A DNA stretch of 64,000 nucleotides from NCBI GenBank assembly GCA_964019335.1, contig OZ025727.1:308001-372000 (forward strand), written 5' to 3'. Numbering within the stretch: position 1 is the stretch's first letter; every line of letters starts with the position of its first letter. Under the pieces are notes generated by a model, which saw nothing but the letters and a program-made list of their open reading frames with translations, made no database searches and was not told the DNA's origin. Shown piece by piece: positions 19,579-28,925 of the stretch. The stretch is from Diplonema japonicum (Eukaryota; Euglenozoa; Diplonemea; Diplonemida; Diplonemidae). Both the position numbers and the translations under genes were made by a program.

Positions 19579-21015
19579 ATGCAAAGTTTCGTTCTACTGG
19601 CAAGCGTGGTGATGTGCGCCCCACCAAGCGGTGTGCACACTGCATGGAGACAAGACGGTGGCCTGTGGGTCACCTGGTACGACGTCGGCGGCAAAGGGGA
19701 GAAGGGCGCAGGGAGCCCGAGGTGTAAGTACCACGATGCCTCAAACGGGTGGCAACAGGTACCCGCAGACAGCAACACCTACTCAGACATCTGCGACGCA
19801 CCACAATGCACGCGATGGACAGGATGGGTCCACACCGCAGCCCTCCCAAAGGGCTCCCAGCCCACAACTACATATACCTGTGGAGACGACCTAAACGGCT
19901 TCACGAAGAACATCACCACGAGCACACAGCACCACACACCGGGTTCCGGGATAAAATTCATTGTCGCGGCAGACGTCGGCGCATCACCCGCCGCAAAAGC
20001 AGTTCAAACCGCCATCATGTCCTCACCATGGGGGGAAGAGGCAGCGTTTTTTTTAATGCCGGGGGATATTTCATACGCAGGGGGGAACCAGTCGATATGG
20101 GACGACTTTGCAAACCTGTGGGAACCGGTATCCTCCCGCATCCCGACCTTGGTGTCGCCGGGCAACCACGACGGCGAGTTTCTGTACGGGAACAACTACC
20201 ACCTCCCGGCTTCGAAATGGGTCGGCGGAGGGGAATCAGGCACAGCGTACTCCATAAGGTACCCCGGCCCGGGGGAACCCATTACATATGTTTCTGACGA
20301 CGTGGATATACCGAAAATGACGTCTACATCATTTTGGTGGTCTGCAGCATACGGCCCTGTCAGGGTGATTACTACATCTGGTGTGCATAATATTTCTGCC
20401 GGATCGGTGCAGTACAATTGGTTGGAAAAGGAGCTTTCAACAGCGAGCGAGAAATGGGTGATCCTCACCAACCACTTCCCTCTGTACTGTACTATAGATG
20501 ACTGCTTCTGCGGGAACTACACGGAACAGGCCGAGAAAACGAGGTGCGAACCCGGCGCGGACGGTTCTGTGATCCCGGGCATTCTCGAGGTGAACGCTGT
20601 TTTCATCAAGAATGCAATCGAGCCGCTTCTTGCGAAGTACAACAATGTGGACCTTGTGCTGACTGGGCACGAACATGCTTATGAAAGAACGCTGCCTGTA
20701 ATGGAGTTTTCTGTCCCAGCATCGTCGAGGGGGAAATTCGGGTTTCCTGTGACATTCGCTTCTCCAGGAGCTCCGGTCCATGTTATGGCAGGAATGGGCG
20801 GAGGAGGACCTGACACAAAATGGCGGGAGTCATCTGGATTCCCGTGGTCGGCCGTTCGTTCGAACCTTACTGTTGACGACACCTACCCATATGGGTTTAT
20901 GGGTTTCTCTCTTTCCCCTGATGAGACGATTTTAAGCGGGACTTACTACAATGTCGACTCGGGTGACAGTTCTCAGACAGTTGTGAGGGACAAGTTCAGT
21001 ATTGTTAAACCGTGA
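19579..21015 (+). CDS. Purple acid phosphatase-like secreted metallophosphatase (478 aa)
   Basis: The start is placed at 19579, because the upstream in-frame ATG at 19465 would add 38 residues translated from T/A-rich leader. Residues 1-18 resemble a short signal peptide. Metal-site motifs appear in order: 'AADVGAS' (~131), 'GDISYAGG' (~161), 'GNHDG' (~195), 'TNHFPLY' (~297) and 'GHEHAYER' (~362). This is the five-block PAP/metallophosphoesterase pattern (D, D..Y, NHD, H, HxH). PAPs hydrolyse phosphomonoesters with a binuclear Fe-metal centre and are usually secreted or vacuolar. The N-terminal ~110 residues form a Cys-containing beta domain, as in high-molecular-weight PAPs. The C-terminus 'GTYYN' fits the PAP C-domain. 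Confidence 0.88.
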   Translation: MQSFVLLASVVMCAPPSGVHTAWRQDGGLWVTWYDVGGKGEKGAGSPRCKYHDASNGWQQVPADSNTYSDICDAPQCTRWTGWVHTAALPKGSQPTTTYTCGDDLNGFTKNITTSTQHHTPGSGIKFIVAADVGASPAAKAVQTAIMSSPWGEEAAFFLMPGDISYAGGNQSIWDDFANLWEPVSSRIPTLVSPGNHDGEFLYGNNYHLPASKWVGGGESGTAYSIRYPGPGEPITYVSDDVDIPKMTSTSFWWSAAYGPVRVITTSGVHNISAGSVQYNWLEKELSTASEKWVILTNHFPLYCTIDDCFCGNYTEQAEKTRCEPGADGSVIPGILEVNAVFIKNAIEPLLAKYNNVDLVLTGHEHAYERTLPVMEFSVPASSRGKFGFPVTFASPGAPVHVMAGMGGGGPDTKWRESSGFPWSAVRSNLTVDDTYPYGFMGFSLSPDETILSGTYYNVDSGDSSQTVVRDKFSIVKP

Positions 21016-21389
21016 TTTTAAGATTTCCCCTTTTGGCTTTTTGCTTTGAAAAAATGGGAGGAAAAAAATATATTTATTTTTAATGAAAAGATAAAGATAG
21101 AGCGTTTTTGTTGCCCCCAGAAAATAAAAATAAAAAAGAGGAAGAAGGAGGGGGAAAGGTCGCCGTAATGCCATTTTAATATTTTTCCTTTTATTTTATT
21201 TAACCTTGTGTTTGCATAAAACGTCAGGCAGAATGGGGCTTTGTTTTCTCAGAAAAGTTTTCTTTCTTTTTTTTTTCCAGGAACGTGTTGGAAACGAGTT
21301 TTTTACGAGGGCAACGTATAGTTCCTCTCTTTTTTTTTTCGTTTTTTTTTTTCTTTTTTGAATTTTAGGTTTGTGGTTCTTATTTATTT

Positions 21390-21661
21390 TTTTTATTTCA
21401 CTCTTCAGAAATTACTTCACGCACTGGGGGGGCCATTACTTCACGCTAAATCTCATTATTTCACGGAAATAATGGCCTGCTAGGTATGGGAAGGCCTGAT
21501 TAGAGATGGTGACAGTGGCAATGCCAGCGACAGCGGCAGCTCTTAGTCAACAAAAGGAGGGAAAACAACTTGTATTGTAACCTTCCCCTCTCTTGTTGTA
21601 CCCCTTGTCACCCTGTTGTGCCCCTCGTGGTGAAGTAATTTCAGAGTGTCGTGAAATAAAA
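21390..21661. repeat. MITE with TIRs (~270 bp)
   Basis: The left end TTTTATTTCACTCTTCAGAAATTACTTCACG is mirrored on the right by GTGAAGTAATTTCAGAGTGTCGTGAAATAAAA, with small indels. ATTACTTCACG and CGTGAAATAAT recur inside. It is non-coding. Confidence 0.65.
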
Positions 21662-21818
21662 CCACTTACCTACCGCCAAGTAATGCTTTACCGACCTCGA
21701 GGTAACGGTAAAGTCATTACTTGTTGGCAGTAAATAGCTATTTTTCATTTCAAAAAAAAAAAAAAAAAAAAAAGGAGGGGGGAAAAAAAAAGAGAAAGAA
21801 AAAAAAAAAAAGAAAAAA

Positions 21819-22115
21819 ATGGGAGGAAAACCTTCAACAGCAAATGAGGAACAGCAGAAGTGTTGCGCAGGAGTGGTCACCCCTATGGAGAACTGGCAGA
21901 CGGACGAGAGCACCGGGAGCTGCAGGGTGTGCGACAAGAGCTTTTGCGTGTTGTGGAGGAGGAGGCACCACTGCAGGAAGTGTGGGCATGTTGTATGTGG
22001 GGGCTGTGCACCTAAGAGAACTTGCTGCAAGTCAAGGATCTGCACTGGCTGTGGCCTGACTATACGATTTGATCGAAGTGCGACCAAGTCAAACACCTAC
22101 TATAAGACATCTTGA
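21819..22115 (+). CDS. FYVE zinc-finger protein (98 aa)
   Basis: Almost the entire protein is one FYVE domain: 'WQTDESTGSC' carries the WxxD motif, 'CRVCDKSF' the first zinc pair, 'RRRHHCRKCGHVVC' the R(R/K)HHCR basic patch that binds phosphatidylinositol 3-phosphate, and 'CKSRICTGC' the last pair. FYVE proteins act on endosomal membranes. A single-domain protein this small would be a minimal PI3P-binding adaptor. It starts after a purine-rich leader. Confidence 0.9.
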   Translation: MGGKPSTANEEQQKCCAGVVTPMENWQTDESTGSCRVCDKSFCVLWRRRHHCRKCGHVVCGGCAPKRTCCKSRICTGCGLTIRFDRSATKSNTYYKTS

Positions 22116-22162
22116 GCTTTTTCGTTCGACGGGGGTTTTTTTTTTTGTTTCACCTTATCAAC

Positions 22163-22387
22163 CATAGTGCCCAGTGTTAACCGATCACCTTCGGGTTTTT
22201 AAAACCGGACCCGAGCAATTTTAGATTTCCGATCCGAGTTATCTTCCCAAAACCCTGGGGTCGGCTTTGTGTATCTGGGAGGTCCGGGATACGAATAGAA
22301 GGGTTTTAAGCATGGTTGCAAGCATGCTCGCCTTTCATTTGACGTCAATTTAAACCCGCGGGTGATCGGTTAACCCTAGACACTATG
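22163..22387 (+). repeat. MITE, copy 1 (225 bp, ~38-bp TIRs)
   Basis: Begins CATAGTGCCCAGTGTTAACC, continues GATCACCTTCGGGTTT, and ends with the inverted counterpart (CGCGGGTGATCGG, TTAACCCTAGACACTATG). The same ends bound a second copy at 59143-59495. TA lies two bases in at both ends, so a TA target duplication with Tc1/mariner-like mobilisation is possible. It is non-coding. Confidence 0.8.
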
Positions 22388-22793
22388 CAAACACAAGTAT
22401 TCGCAAAAAAAAAAAAAAAAAAAAAAAAAAAAGAAGCGGGAGTGGGTAGATATACATTATAAAAAAAAAAAAAAAGATTGGGCATTCTCACTTCTTCGTT
22501 TGTTTTTCTGTTTTTTTTTTTGTTGTTTTATGTGAACGAAAAGAAAGAATAAGAAATATCAAAAAAGGGGGAAGGGGGGGGGGGTATTTTTATCAACAAA
22601 GTACAGGTGGGGGGGGAGGTTTTTTTGTAGGTTATTTGCTTTAGTTTTCCCATATCATTGGATACTCCCCCCCCCCCCCCCCATGACAACACGAATGTAG
22701 TTGTTAACTTTCTCTCTGGCTTGTCGCGTGAATAGCGAGCCAGTTTCCTCTTTTTTTTTTTTTTGAAACCTATAAAGAAACTTTGAACGAACA

Positions 22794-22827
<34 letters not shown>

Positions 22828-22840
22828 CCCTAAATGTCTA

Positions 22841-23005
22841 GCAAACTGCACGGGCTCAGAACCTTGGTTACCAGGGGCGCCACACACTGCACGCATAAAG
22901 GACACGACGCGGAACGCTAGGCCGAGGCGCGCCCCCTGTAATCAAGTAGATGATGCTTGAGCAGGGCGCCATGCCACATACTGCAGGCGCCCTTAAATAG
23001 TCTTT
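22841..23005 (+). repeat. Dispersed repeat, copy B, joined to a LINE-like tail
   Basis: 22841-22949 matches 4109-4249. It continues into GCCATGCCACATACTGCAGGC and CCTTAAATAGTC plus T-run, the tail used by LINE copies at 9100-9250 and 56830-56870. This suggests the repeat is part of a retroelement 3' region. Confidence 0.55.
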
Positions 23006-23469
23006 CCTTTTTTTTTTCTTTTTTTCTTTTTGATTAAAAAGAGTAGTGGGTAGCATTGTTGGGCTTATCCTTCTACAGGTTAACCCCCCCCCCCCCCCCG
23101 GCTGTGCACAAATAACTATCAAATCGACTCTTTTTTATCCCTCTTTCCTTCCTTATGTCCTTCGCTGCAACTAAGAGTCTTTTCCATAGTTGGACTGCGA
23201 GTTTTTTTTTTTTTTCTTTTTTTTCAGATGCAAACCCCACCCGAAAAGTGCGTACCCCCCGCAAAAAATAGAGATTGAGTTGTTTTTTTTAGTGAATTGT
23301 TATTGCTGCAAGAGTAGTGGCATACAGTTCTTTTTTTTTTTTTGCTGGAACAAGTAAACAAATTTTTGAAAAGAATTGTTATTGCAAAAAAGAGTAGAGG
23401 CAGCTTGTCCGTTTATCCCTACTGTAGGTGAAAACGGCTTGCACAAACAATCAGCCGACTCTTTTTAAG

Positions 23470-23625
23470 AGACCACGGAAGTGGGCAGCGTGGAGGACCT
23501 AGGCGTCAAGGCAAGGAAGTATGCGCTGAAACGCGTCCAGACCGGCAGCTGCCGAAAATATTTTTTTAAAGGGGGACGTTCCAAAAACAGGAACTTCCTT
23601 TATCTCATCTCTTTTTTTTTTTTCC
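23470..23625 (+). mobile_element. LINE 3' fragment
   Basis: A short GC-rich coding-like stub ('VEDLGVKARKYALKRVQTG') is followed by GGGGGACGTTCC and CTTCCTTTATCTCATCTC plus T-run, the second LINE tail type also seen at 9050 and 30880. Confidence 0.55.
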
Positions 23626-25243
23626 TTAATATTTTTCACTCTTACCTTAGTTCGTATCGCTTTCATATGAGCTTCTGTTTTTTTTTTGGGGGGGAGGGGA
23701 GAAAAGAAAAGTGGTAGTTGTGTTGAGGAAGTATGCCTTCACCCCCCCCCCCCCCCCCCTCGCTCCCTCCTCTTACGGTCTTTTCTTTTTTATCGGACGT
23801 CTTGGGCGGGAAAAAAAAAAAAAGAAATAAATGGGGAATCGAAAGGAAGGGGTATAGAGTTTTGTTATTTATATCTAGCTGATTCTCTTTTCTGCTAGGA
23901 AAACAAATGACGAACACCTTTTCACCAAAGCCTCCAAAAAAATTCGTATAGCTTTTTTTATAGTGTTTGTGATCTTGCCTCTTGTGTTTTTTACATCTTC
24001 CTTCACCTCGCTTTTTTTTCCTGTCAAAAAAAAAAGTAGAAGAAGAAAAAAAGAAATCTAGGTACGAAACTGGCGCATAACACCCTCCTGTTAAGCTATT
24101 TTCTCACTTTTTTTTTTTGTTTTAACGATTTTATTGTCGAGACAAAAAAAAAAAAAAAAAAAAAAAACTACTTGCTAGCAGCGTAATGATCTTATTCTAT
24201 TTTATTGGTATAAGGTAAAAAAATCCGCCCAAAACTAGTTTTTTTTTTTTTACGGTGAGCACCGCACACCGAAATTTTATCAATTTTCTTTTTTTTTTGT
24301 GTATTTGCAAAAGAAAATGCTGGGAAGGTTCTGAGGGGGGGGGGGGGGGGGGGGTATTTTGGGAGGGGGTGGCCGCAAAGGCGTAACGATAAATTGCTCC
24401 GAAGTCTCTTAATTTTTTTCATTTTTGAGACAAAACTCATGTTCTTATTCTTCGAATGGGGCGGGGAAAAAAGAAGAAAAAAAAAAAAAGAAAAAATAGA
24501 TTGGAATTGAGGTTTCTTATTTATTCAAACGCAATAACATGTTTTGAAACGTATTCTTTTTCTTTTTCTGGCGGGCCGTGCTAACCACTTCGTTCCTATC
24601 ATAGTGAATTCTTTTTTTTTTTTGCCGTGAACAAACAAAGAAGTGCTAAAAAAAGAGTAGTGGGCAGCATTGTTGGGATTATCATTCTACAGGTGATTCC
24701 CTGCTGTGCACAAAGGATCCGATTTTTTTTTTTTTTGCAAGAAAGAGCTTTATCTAAACCAAAAAGGGGGAATTGTTGGCAGTCATGTTTTTAGCCCCCT
24801 CCCCACAGCACGACAGCCAGCGGTTCCTCCTTTCATTTTCTCTTTCCCGAAAATCTCTCGAAGATTAACGATAAAAGTTTCAACATTATTCGGTCCAAAG
24901 ATATTTTTTTTTTACTCCATTTTTTTTCGCACTTTCTTTTCTTTCCCCCCCTTTATATTTCATTTCATTCCCCTTTCTGCTATGCCACCCCACCCCCCCC
25001 CCCCCCCCCCTCCCCTTCCCCCCCTTTTTTTTCCTTTGTTCCTTCCTCCAGTATTTTTTATTTTATGGGGGAGGGAGTTTATTTAAAAAAAAAAAGAGGG
25101 GACGAAAAAAAAAAAAAAGAAAGATGGGTTTTGTTCAGTCCTTTTTTTACTTTTTTTTTTTCCTCTCTTCTTACAAAAGCAATTTTTTTTTTTTTTTTTT
25201 TACGACAAAAAAGTTCAGGCAAAAAAAAAAAAAAAAAAAAAAA

Positions 25244-25927
25244 ATGGAATTTCAGCGAAAACCGCCAAAAATATGGAAAACAAAAGAAGACAAGGAGTCC
25301 ATGAAGAGGCTCATCATAGTGCTGGAGAGATGTTGGCTTGAGACAGCGAAGGTAGGGGACCATTACGCCCTCCTGAACGGAGATGATCACCATAGATTCC
25401 TCACTAAATACGGTAAGGACTTTGCAGACTACAGGCCGGATATACCTCACCAGTGCCTTATGACATTGCTAGACTCCCCCTTAAACAGGGCGGGGCTGCT
25501 CCAACTGTTTCTTTGCACGGAAGACGGTGTTCTTATAGAGGTCGACCCTAGGACCAGAGCACCCAGGACTATGAGGCAGTTCCAGAGATTTGTCATTCAG
25601 TTGTTGCATAAATTTAAAATTCGAGCAGATGGGGCCAACCAGACTCTCTTCAAAGTTATCAAAAAGCCTGTTACAATGCACCTCCCTGCCAACTGCAAGA
25701 AGATCGGGACCTCGAAGGAGGGTGAGAAGGTGGATATTTTCGAGTATGTGAAGGACCTCCCCAGTGATGGGCCTACTTGCTTCGTGTTCGGCGGGCTCGC
25801 CCGTGGCCACGTCAATGTAGACTACATTACGGACACCATTTCGTTCTCCCCGCACCCCCTCTCCGCCTCCGTAGCCCTTGGCAAACTGCTCGATGCCTTT
25901 GAGTGCAAGTGGAACGTCGACCCCTGA
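25244..25927 (+). CDS. EMG1: EMG1/NEP1 small-subunit rRNA pseudouridine N1-methyltransferase (227 aa)
   Basis: The start is set at the ATG directly after a 24-nt A-run; the frame upstream to 25124 only translates T/A tracts. Family blocks are clear: 'LIIVLERCWLE', 'LLNGDDHHRFL', 'YRPDIPHQCL' (~63-72), 'LDSPLNRAG' (~76-84), 'RTRAPRTMRQF' (~103-113), 'QLLHKFKI', 'HLPANCKKIG' and the SPOUT-knot end 'ISFSPHPLSASVALGKLL...W'. EMG1 dimerises and methylates a pseudouridine in helix 35 of SSU rRNA, and is essential for 40S biogenesis in the nucleolus. Length and motif order match the family, so it should be functional. Confidence 0.96.
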   Translation: MEFQRKPPKIWKTKEDKESMKRLIIVLERCWLETAKVGDHYALLNGDDHHRFLTKYGKDFADYRPDIPHQCLMTLLDSPLNRAGLLQLFLCTEDGVLIEVDPRTRAPRTMRQFQRFVIQLLHKFKIRADGANQTLFKVIKKPVTMHLPANCKKIGTSKEGEKVDIFEYVKDLPSDGPTCFVFGGLARGHVNVDYITDTISFSPHPLSASVALGKLLDAFECKWNVDP

Positions 25928-25967
25928 AAATAAAAAGAAATTTTTAAAAAAAAAAAAAAATATCAGT

Positions 25968-26005
<38 letters not shown>

Positions 26006-26014
26006 CTCTCATAT

Positions 26015-27672
26015 CATAGCCTGCACGTTATACCGATACCAATCGGGTATTTTAATCGGTTCGGGTATTTAAATAGTGCAAAATTGGCCTGGGCACGCCG
26101 AGGTCCTCTATACCCGCAGATGTCGAGATGGGGTCCAGAAACACAAAATATGATTTTTGGAGACCATGAACATGGGTAACTTAACATCCGAAGCCCACCC
26201 CAATTTTGGCGAATTTTGGGTGCGTTATTTTTATGTTATTTTATGTTATTTTAATCGGTGAAAATTTGGAGAATGACAAGACGCTGTTTCAAGAGTGCAA
26301 CAGGGAGGGATGAGAGACTAAAAGAGAGCTAGAGAGGTACTTGTGGGTGTTTGGAAGGCATGGCTACCCCCAGAAGAGTCAGTGGGACTCCAGACGATGC
26401 ATGAGATGCATGAGGGAGCAGCGCTTTGTTCGCTGCATCGTAAGCAGAGGGTAAAAGCCTGTTCTTACAACACGAGCAGTCCTTGGTGGCAGGAACGTCT
26501 GGAGACAAGGACTCTCTTTAGTGCTGGTGCGGATATTCCAGAGAAAACTAACGAAATGCACGAGGATTATTTTCCAGAAAAGTTAGTTTCCCCCTTTTAG
26601 TGGTGGTTCCTGGGTCATTTCTGAAGCCGTACGTGGGGAAACCTTGACGGGGGTGGAGGCCCACCCTACGCGTGGCGCCGGTTAGCATCGCCCTCAATGG
26701 AGAGTCCCTTATCCCAATAAATAGAACAAGGAGGTGGCTTCACCAGGTGGCAAGTAGCCTCTCCGCGGCCTTGTGCCAGTGAAGCAAGCCTCCCACAACT
26801 CCCCAGTTGGTGTTTAATTGCTTCTGTGGCTCCTCCCTTTTTGAAAAACCTTCTTTACCTCTCCGCTTTTACTTTCTACGGGACCACAGGGGACTTGGGA
26901 GGCTTCGGGGCGAAGTTTCACAAGGGTGGCCGCTGTGTCACATACCGCATGGCACTAAAATTGAGACTACCTTTTTACCAGTTTCCCTCCCTTCATGTTT
27001 TAAATTTTAATTAGGAGCGACATCAAAAGTCAATGAAATTAAAATGGGAGGCGAGCATTGAAACCATACTCATTACAACCCTTCTATTCGTCTCCCGTGG
27101 GCCCCAGATACACAAAGCCGACCCACTAGAGTTTCGAAACGACATAGAAAAGGATTATTTTCCAGAAAAGCAATGTTGAACACATTCTTTCTGGACGGAT
27201 TCATATCATATCATACATGGGTTTTTTTTTTTTTGCCTGAAATATGGGTAAAGAATCGACCCCCAATATTGATTACAAGTCCTAAAACCCAATTTTCTCA
27301 AAACTGCATTTAAAGCCTTAAATAGGACTCTATTTTGGGTTTTGGAGGTCGGAATGGGCTCAGATCGTCAAAATAGGGTTTTTGAAAAAAAAAGAATTGA
27401 AAATGGTCTTGGTAAAAATGCAACATCGATCATCCATTGAATAAAATAACGTTATTCCGAATAAAATAACGTTATTTTAATATTTGCACGAAATTAAATA
27501 ACGTTATTTTAATATTTCACCGATTAAAATAACGTTATTTAATTCGATTTCGTTAAAATAACGGGTACGTAACAAGATTATTGGCCCTTTTTTGCGTTAT
27601 GGTATTTGATACCGGGTATTTTAAAATATCAATTTGATAACGTTATGCTTGCGTTATAACGTGCAGGCTATG
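26015..27672. mobile_element. DNA transposon-like element with 18-bp TIRs and TCATAT duplication
   Basis: CATAGCCTGCACGTTATA at 26015 is exactly mirrored at the right end (TATAACGTGCAGGCTATG, ending 27672). The hexamer TCATAT abuts both ends (26009-26014 and 27673-27678), consistent with a target duplication. The subterminal regions are rich in ATAACGTTATTTTAAT and CCGGGTATTTTAA repeats. The interior has no intact gene; a short frame at ~26343-26600 has a C-x2-C motif but no recognised family. A fragment of the 22163-type MITE lies at ~27050-27135, so the element is composite. Confidence 0.75.
27050..27135 (-). repeat. Fragment of the 22163/59143 MITE family
   Basis: ACCCTTCTATTCGTC, CCAGATACACAAAGCCGACCC and GGCGAGCATT match the reverse complement of the interior of 22163-22387. 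The ends are missing. It is nested in the 26015-27672 element. Confidence 0.55.
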
Positions 27673-27805
27673 TCATATACTTTTCTTTATCAATATCAAA
27701 TGAACTTTTTTTTTTTTTATTCTTTTTCTTTTTTTTTTTTTCTTCATCCCCTCAAAAAAAAAAAGAAAAAATATTTTTTAGAGCAAAAAAAAAAAAGAAA
27801 AAAAA

Positions 27806-28915
27806 ATGTCCCGCCAGTCAGGAGCATGGAAGACCCCTGATGGTAAGGTTGAATGGTTGGCCGACGTAAAGGACGGGGTGTACCCGAACGTCCCGACGAC
27901 AGGTGAGAGGGTGAAGGGAAAGGTGACGAAGGAAGAGGGGCATCCTTTCGGCGGGGGCCCTAGTGTGAAGGAGTGGGGCGATAAGCACGGCGTCAGCGAG
28001 CAGATGGTGAACTTCGTAAAGAAGTGCGGGGCCTGCGGGAAGCCCAACGCGAAAACACTGCCATGCTGCAACGCTTGCGGCTCCAGCCTCAAGGAGACGG
28101 CAGTCACAACAACACCAAACCTCTTCACATGCATAGTCTACGGTTACGACGCCGTGGGCCTATCCCTAAGACACCAGGACGAAGACCTACTAGTAATCGA
28201 TGATCTCCTGGCACTGTCCCCATGCCATTTGAACTCTATCTGGGCAAAGGACTGGATACCCGATGCAAGATACCTCTTTCGCAACCCTGTGGCCGGCCTC
28301 AAAATAGCCGAGAAAATGTTCGCAGCATGTGAAAAAGCCTACAAGGAACAGTTCGTCTCAAATGAGGGCTTTATGAAATCCTACGTTAAGAACGCACCGG
28401 AGAACCCTATGGACCTCATCGCATGCGGGTTCAACACACCTCCGTCGCAGTACCAGCTTCACTTGCAGTTTGTTATGATGCCTTTGCTTCCGTTCCAAGC
28501 TGGGCAAATGCTCAAGGGGGTACATTTTACAAAGTACAGGTTTTGTCCTATTGGGTACATCCTTGAGTCGCTGCAGGTAGCAGGGCAGGCTGGACTGAAG
28601 ATGGACATCACTCTCGACACGACTATGGAGAGCATTATCGAGAAAATGGACGCTGCTGGTGTGTCATATGAAAAGCATTGGGAAAAGGCCTTCGGGGAGT
28701 ACCAGAACGCGCAGAATTCTCACGGCAACTGGGACCCGACCGCGTTTGCTTCCGCTTCTGGCATCCTTGACGACGAGGCTGTGAAGAAACTCGAGACATC
28801 CGACAAGCTCGCCCTCCAGTCCTACGGACGGCCATACGCTGATGGCAAGCCGTGTGTGTCCAACCACTACAAGTTTGCAAAGACCCCTGGCACGGTCAAG
28901 GAATTCGGTGTTTAG
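27806..28915 (+). CDS. Zinc-ribbon plus HIT/Ap4A-phosphorylase-like protein (369 aa)
   Basis: The N-terminal ~70 residues are charged. Residues 74-91 form a zinc ribbon with Cys74, 77, 88 and 91 (C-x2-C...C-x2-C). Residues ~120-225 resemble the HIT superfamily: 'LLVIDDLLALSPCHLNSIW', 'IPDARYL', then 'PPSQYQLHLQFV' at the active-site position. The HIT motif is H-x-H-x-H or, in Ap4A phosphorylase/GalT relatives, H-x-H-x-Q. Here it is Q217-L-H219-L-Q221, so the central nucleophilic His is kept but the first is lost. It could be a nucleotidyl hydrolase or phosphorylase with altered chemistry or a binding protein. The ATG follows a purine-rich leader. Confidence 0.6.
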   Translation: MSRQSGAWKTPDGKVEWLADVKDGVYPNVPTTGERVKGKVTKEEGHPFGGGPSVKEWGDKHGVSEQMVNFVKKCGACGKPNAKTLPCCNACGSSLKETAVTTTPNLFTCIVYGYDAVGLSLRHQDEDLLVIDDLLALSPCHLNSIWAKDWIPDARYLFRNPVAGLKIAEKMFAACEKAYKEQFVSNEGFMKSYVKNAPENPMDLIACGFNTPPSQYQLHLQFVMMPLLPFQAGQMLKGVHFTKYRFCPIGYILESLQVAGQAGLKMDITLDTTMESIIEKMDAAGVSYEKHWEKAFGEYQNAQNSHGNWDPTAFASASGILDDEAVKKLETSDKLALQSYGRPYADGKPCVSNHYKFAKTPGTVKEFGV

Positions 28916-28925
28916 GATTTTAATA

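Larger units (their letters stand above)
22388..25243. other. Long intergenic spacer with repeats
   Basis: 2.9 kb dominated by homopolymers (A, T, C and G runs up to ~30 nt). It includes a dispersed repeat with a LINE tail (22841-23005), a LINE 3' tail with a short coding stub (~23470-23625), and the repeated phrase GAGTAGTGGGTAGCATTGTTGGG or variants (~23041, 24655). No gene is seen. Confidence 0.6.

Noticed and set aside
25124-25243. Upstream ATG extending EMG1 by 40 residues
   Set aside because: It encodes poly-Phe/poly-Lys from T- and A-runs; the family N-terminus begins after 25244.
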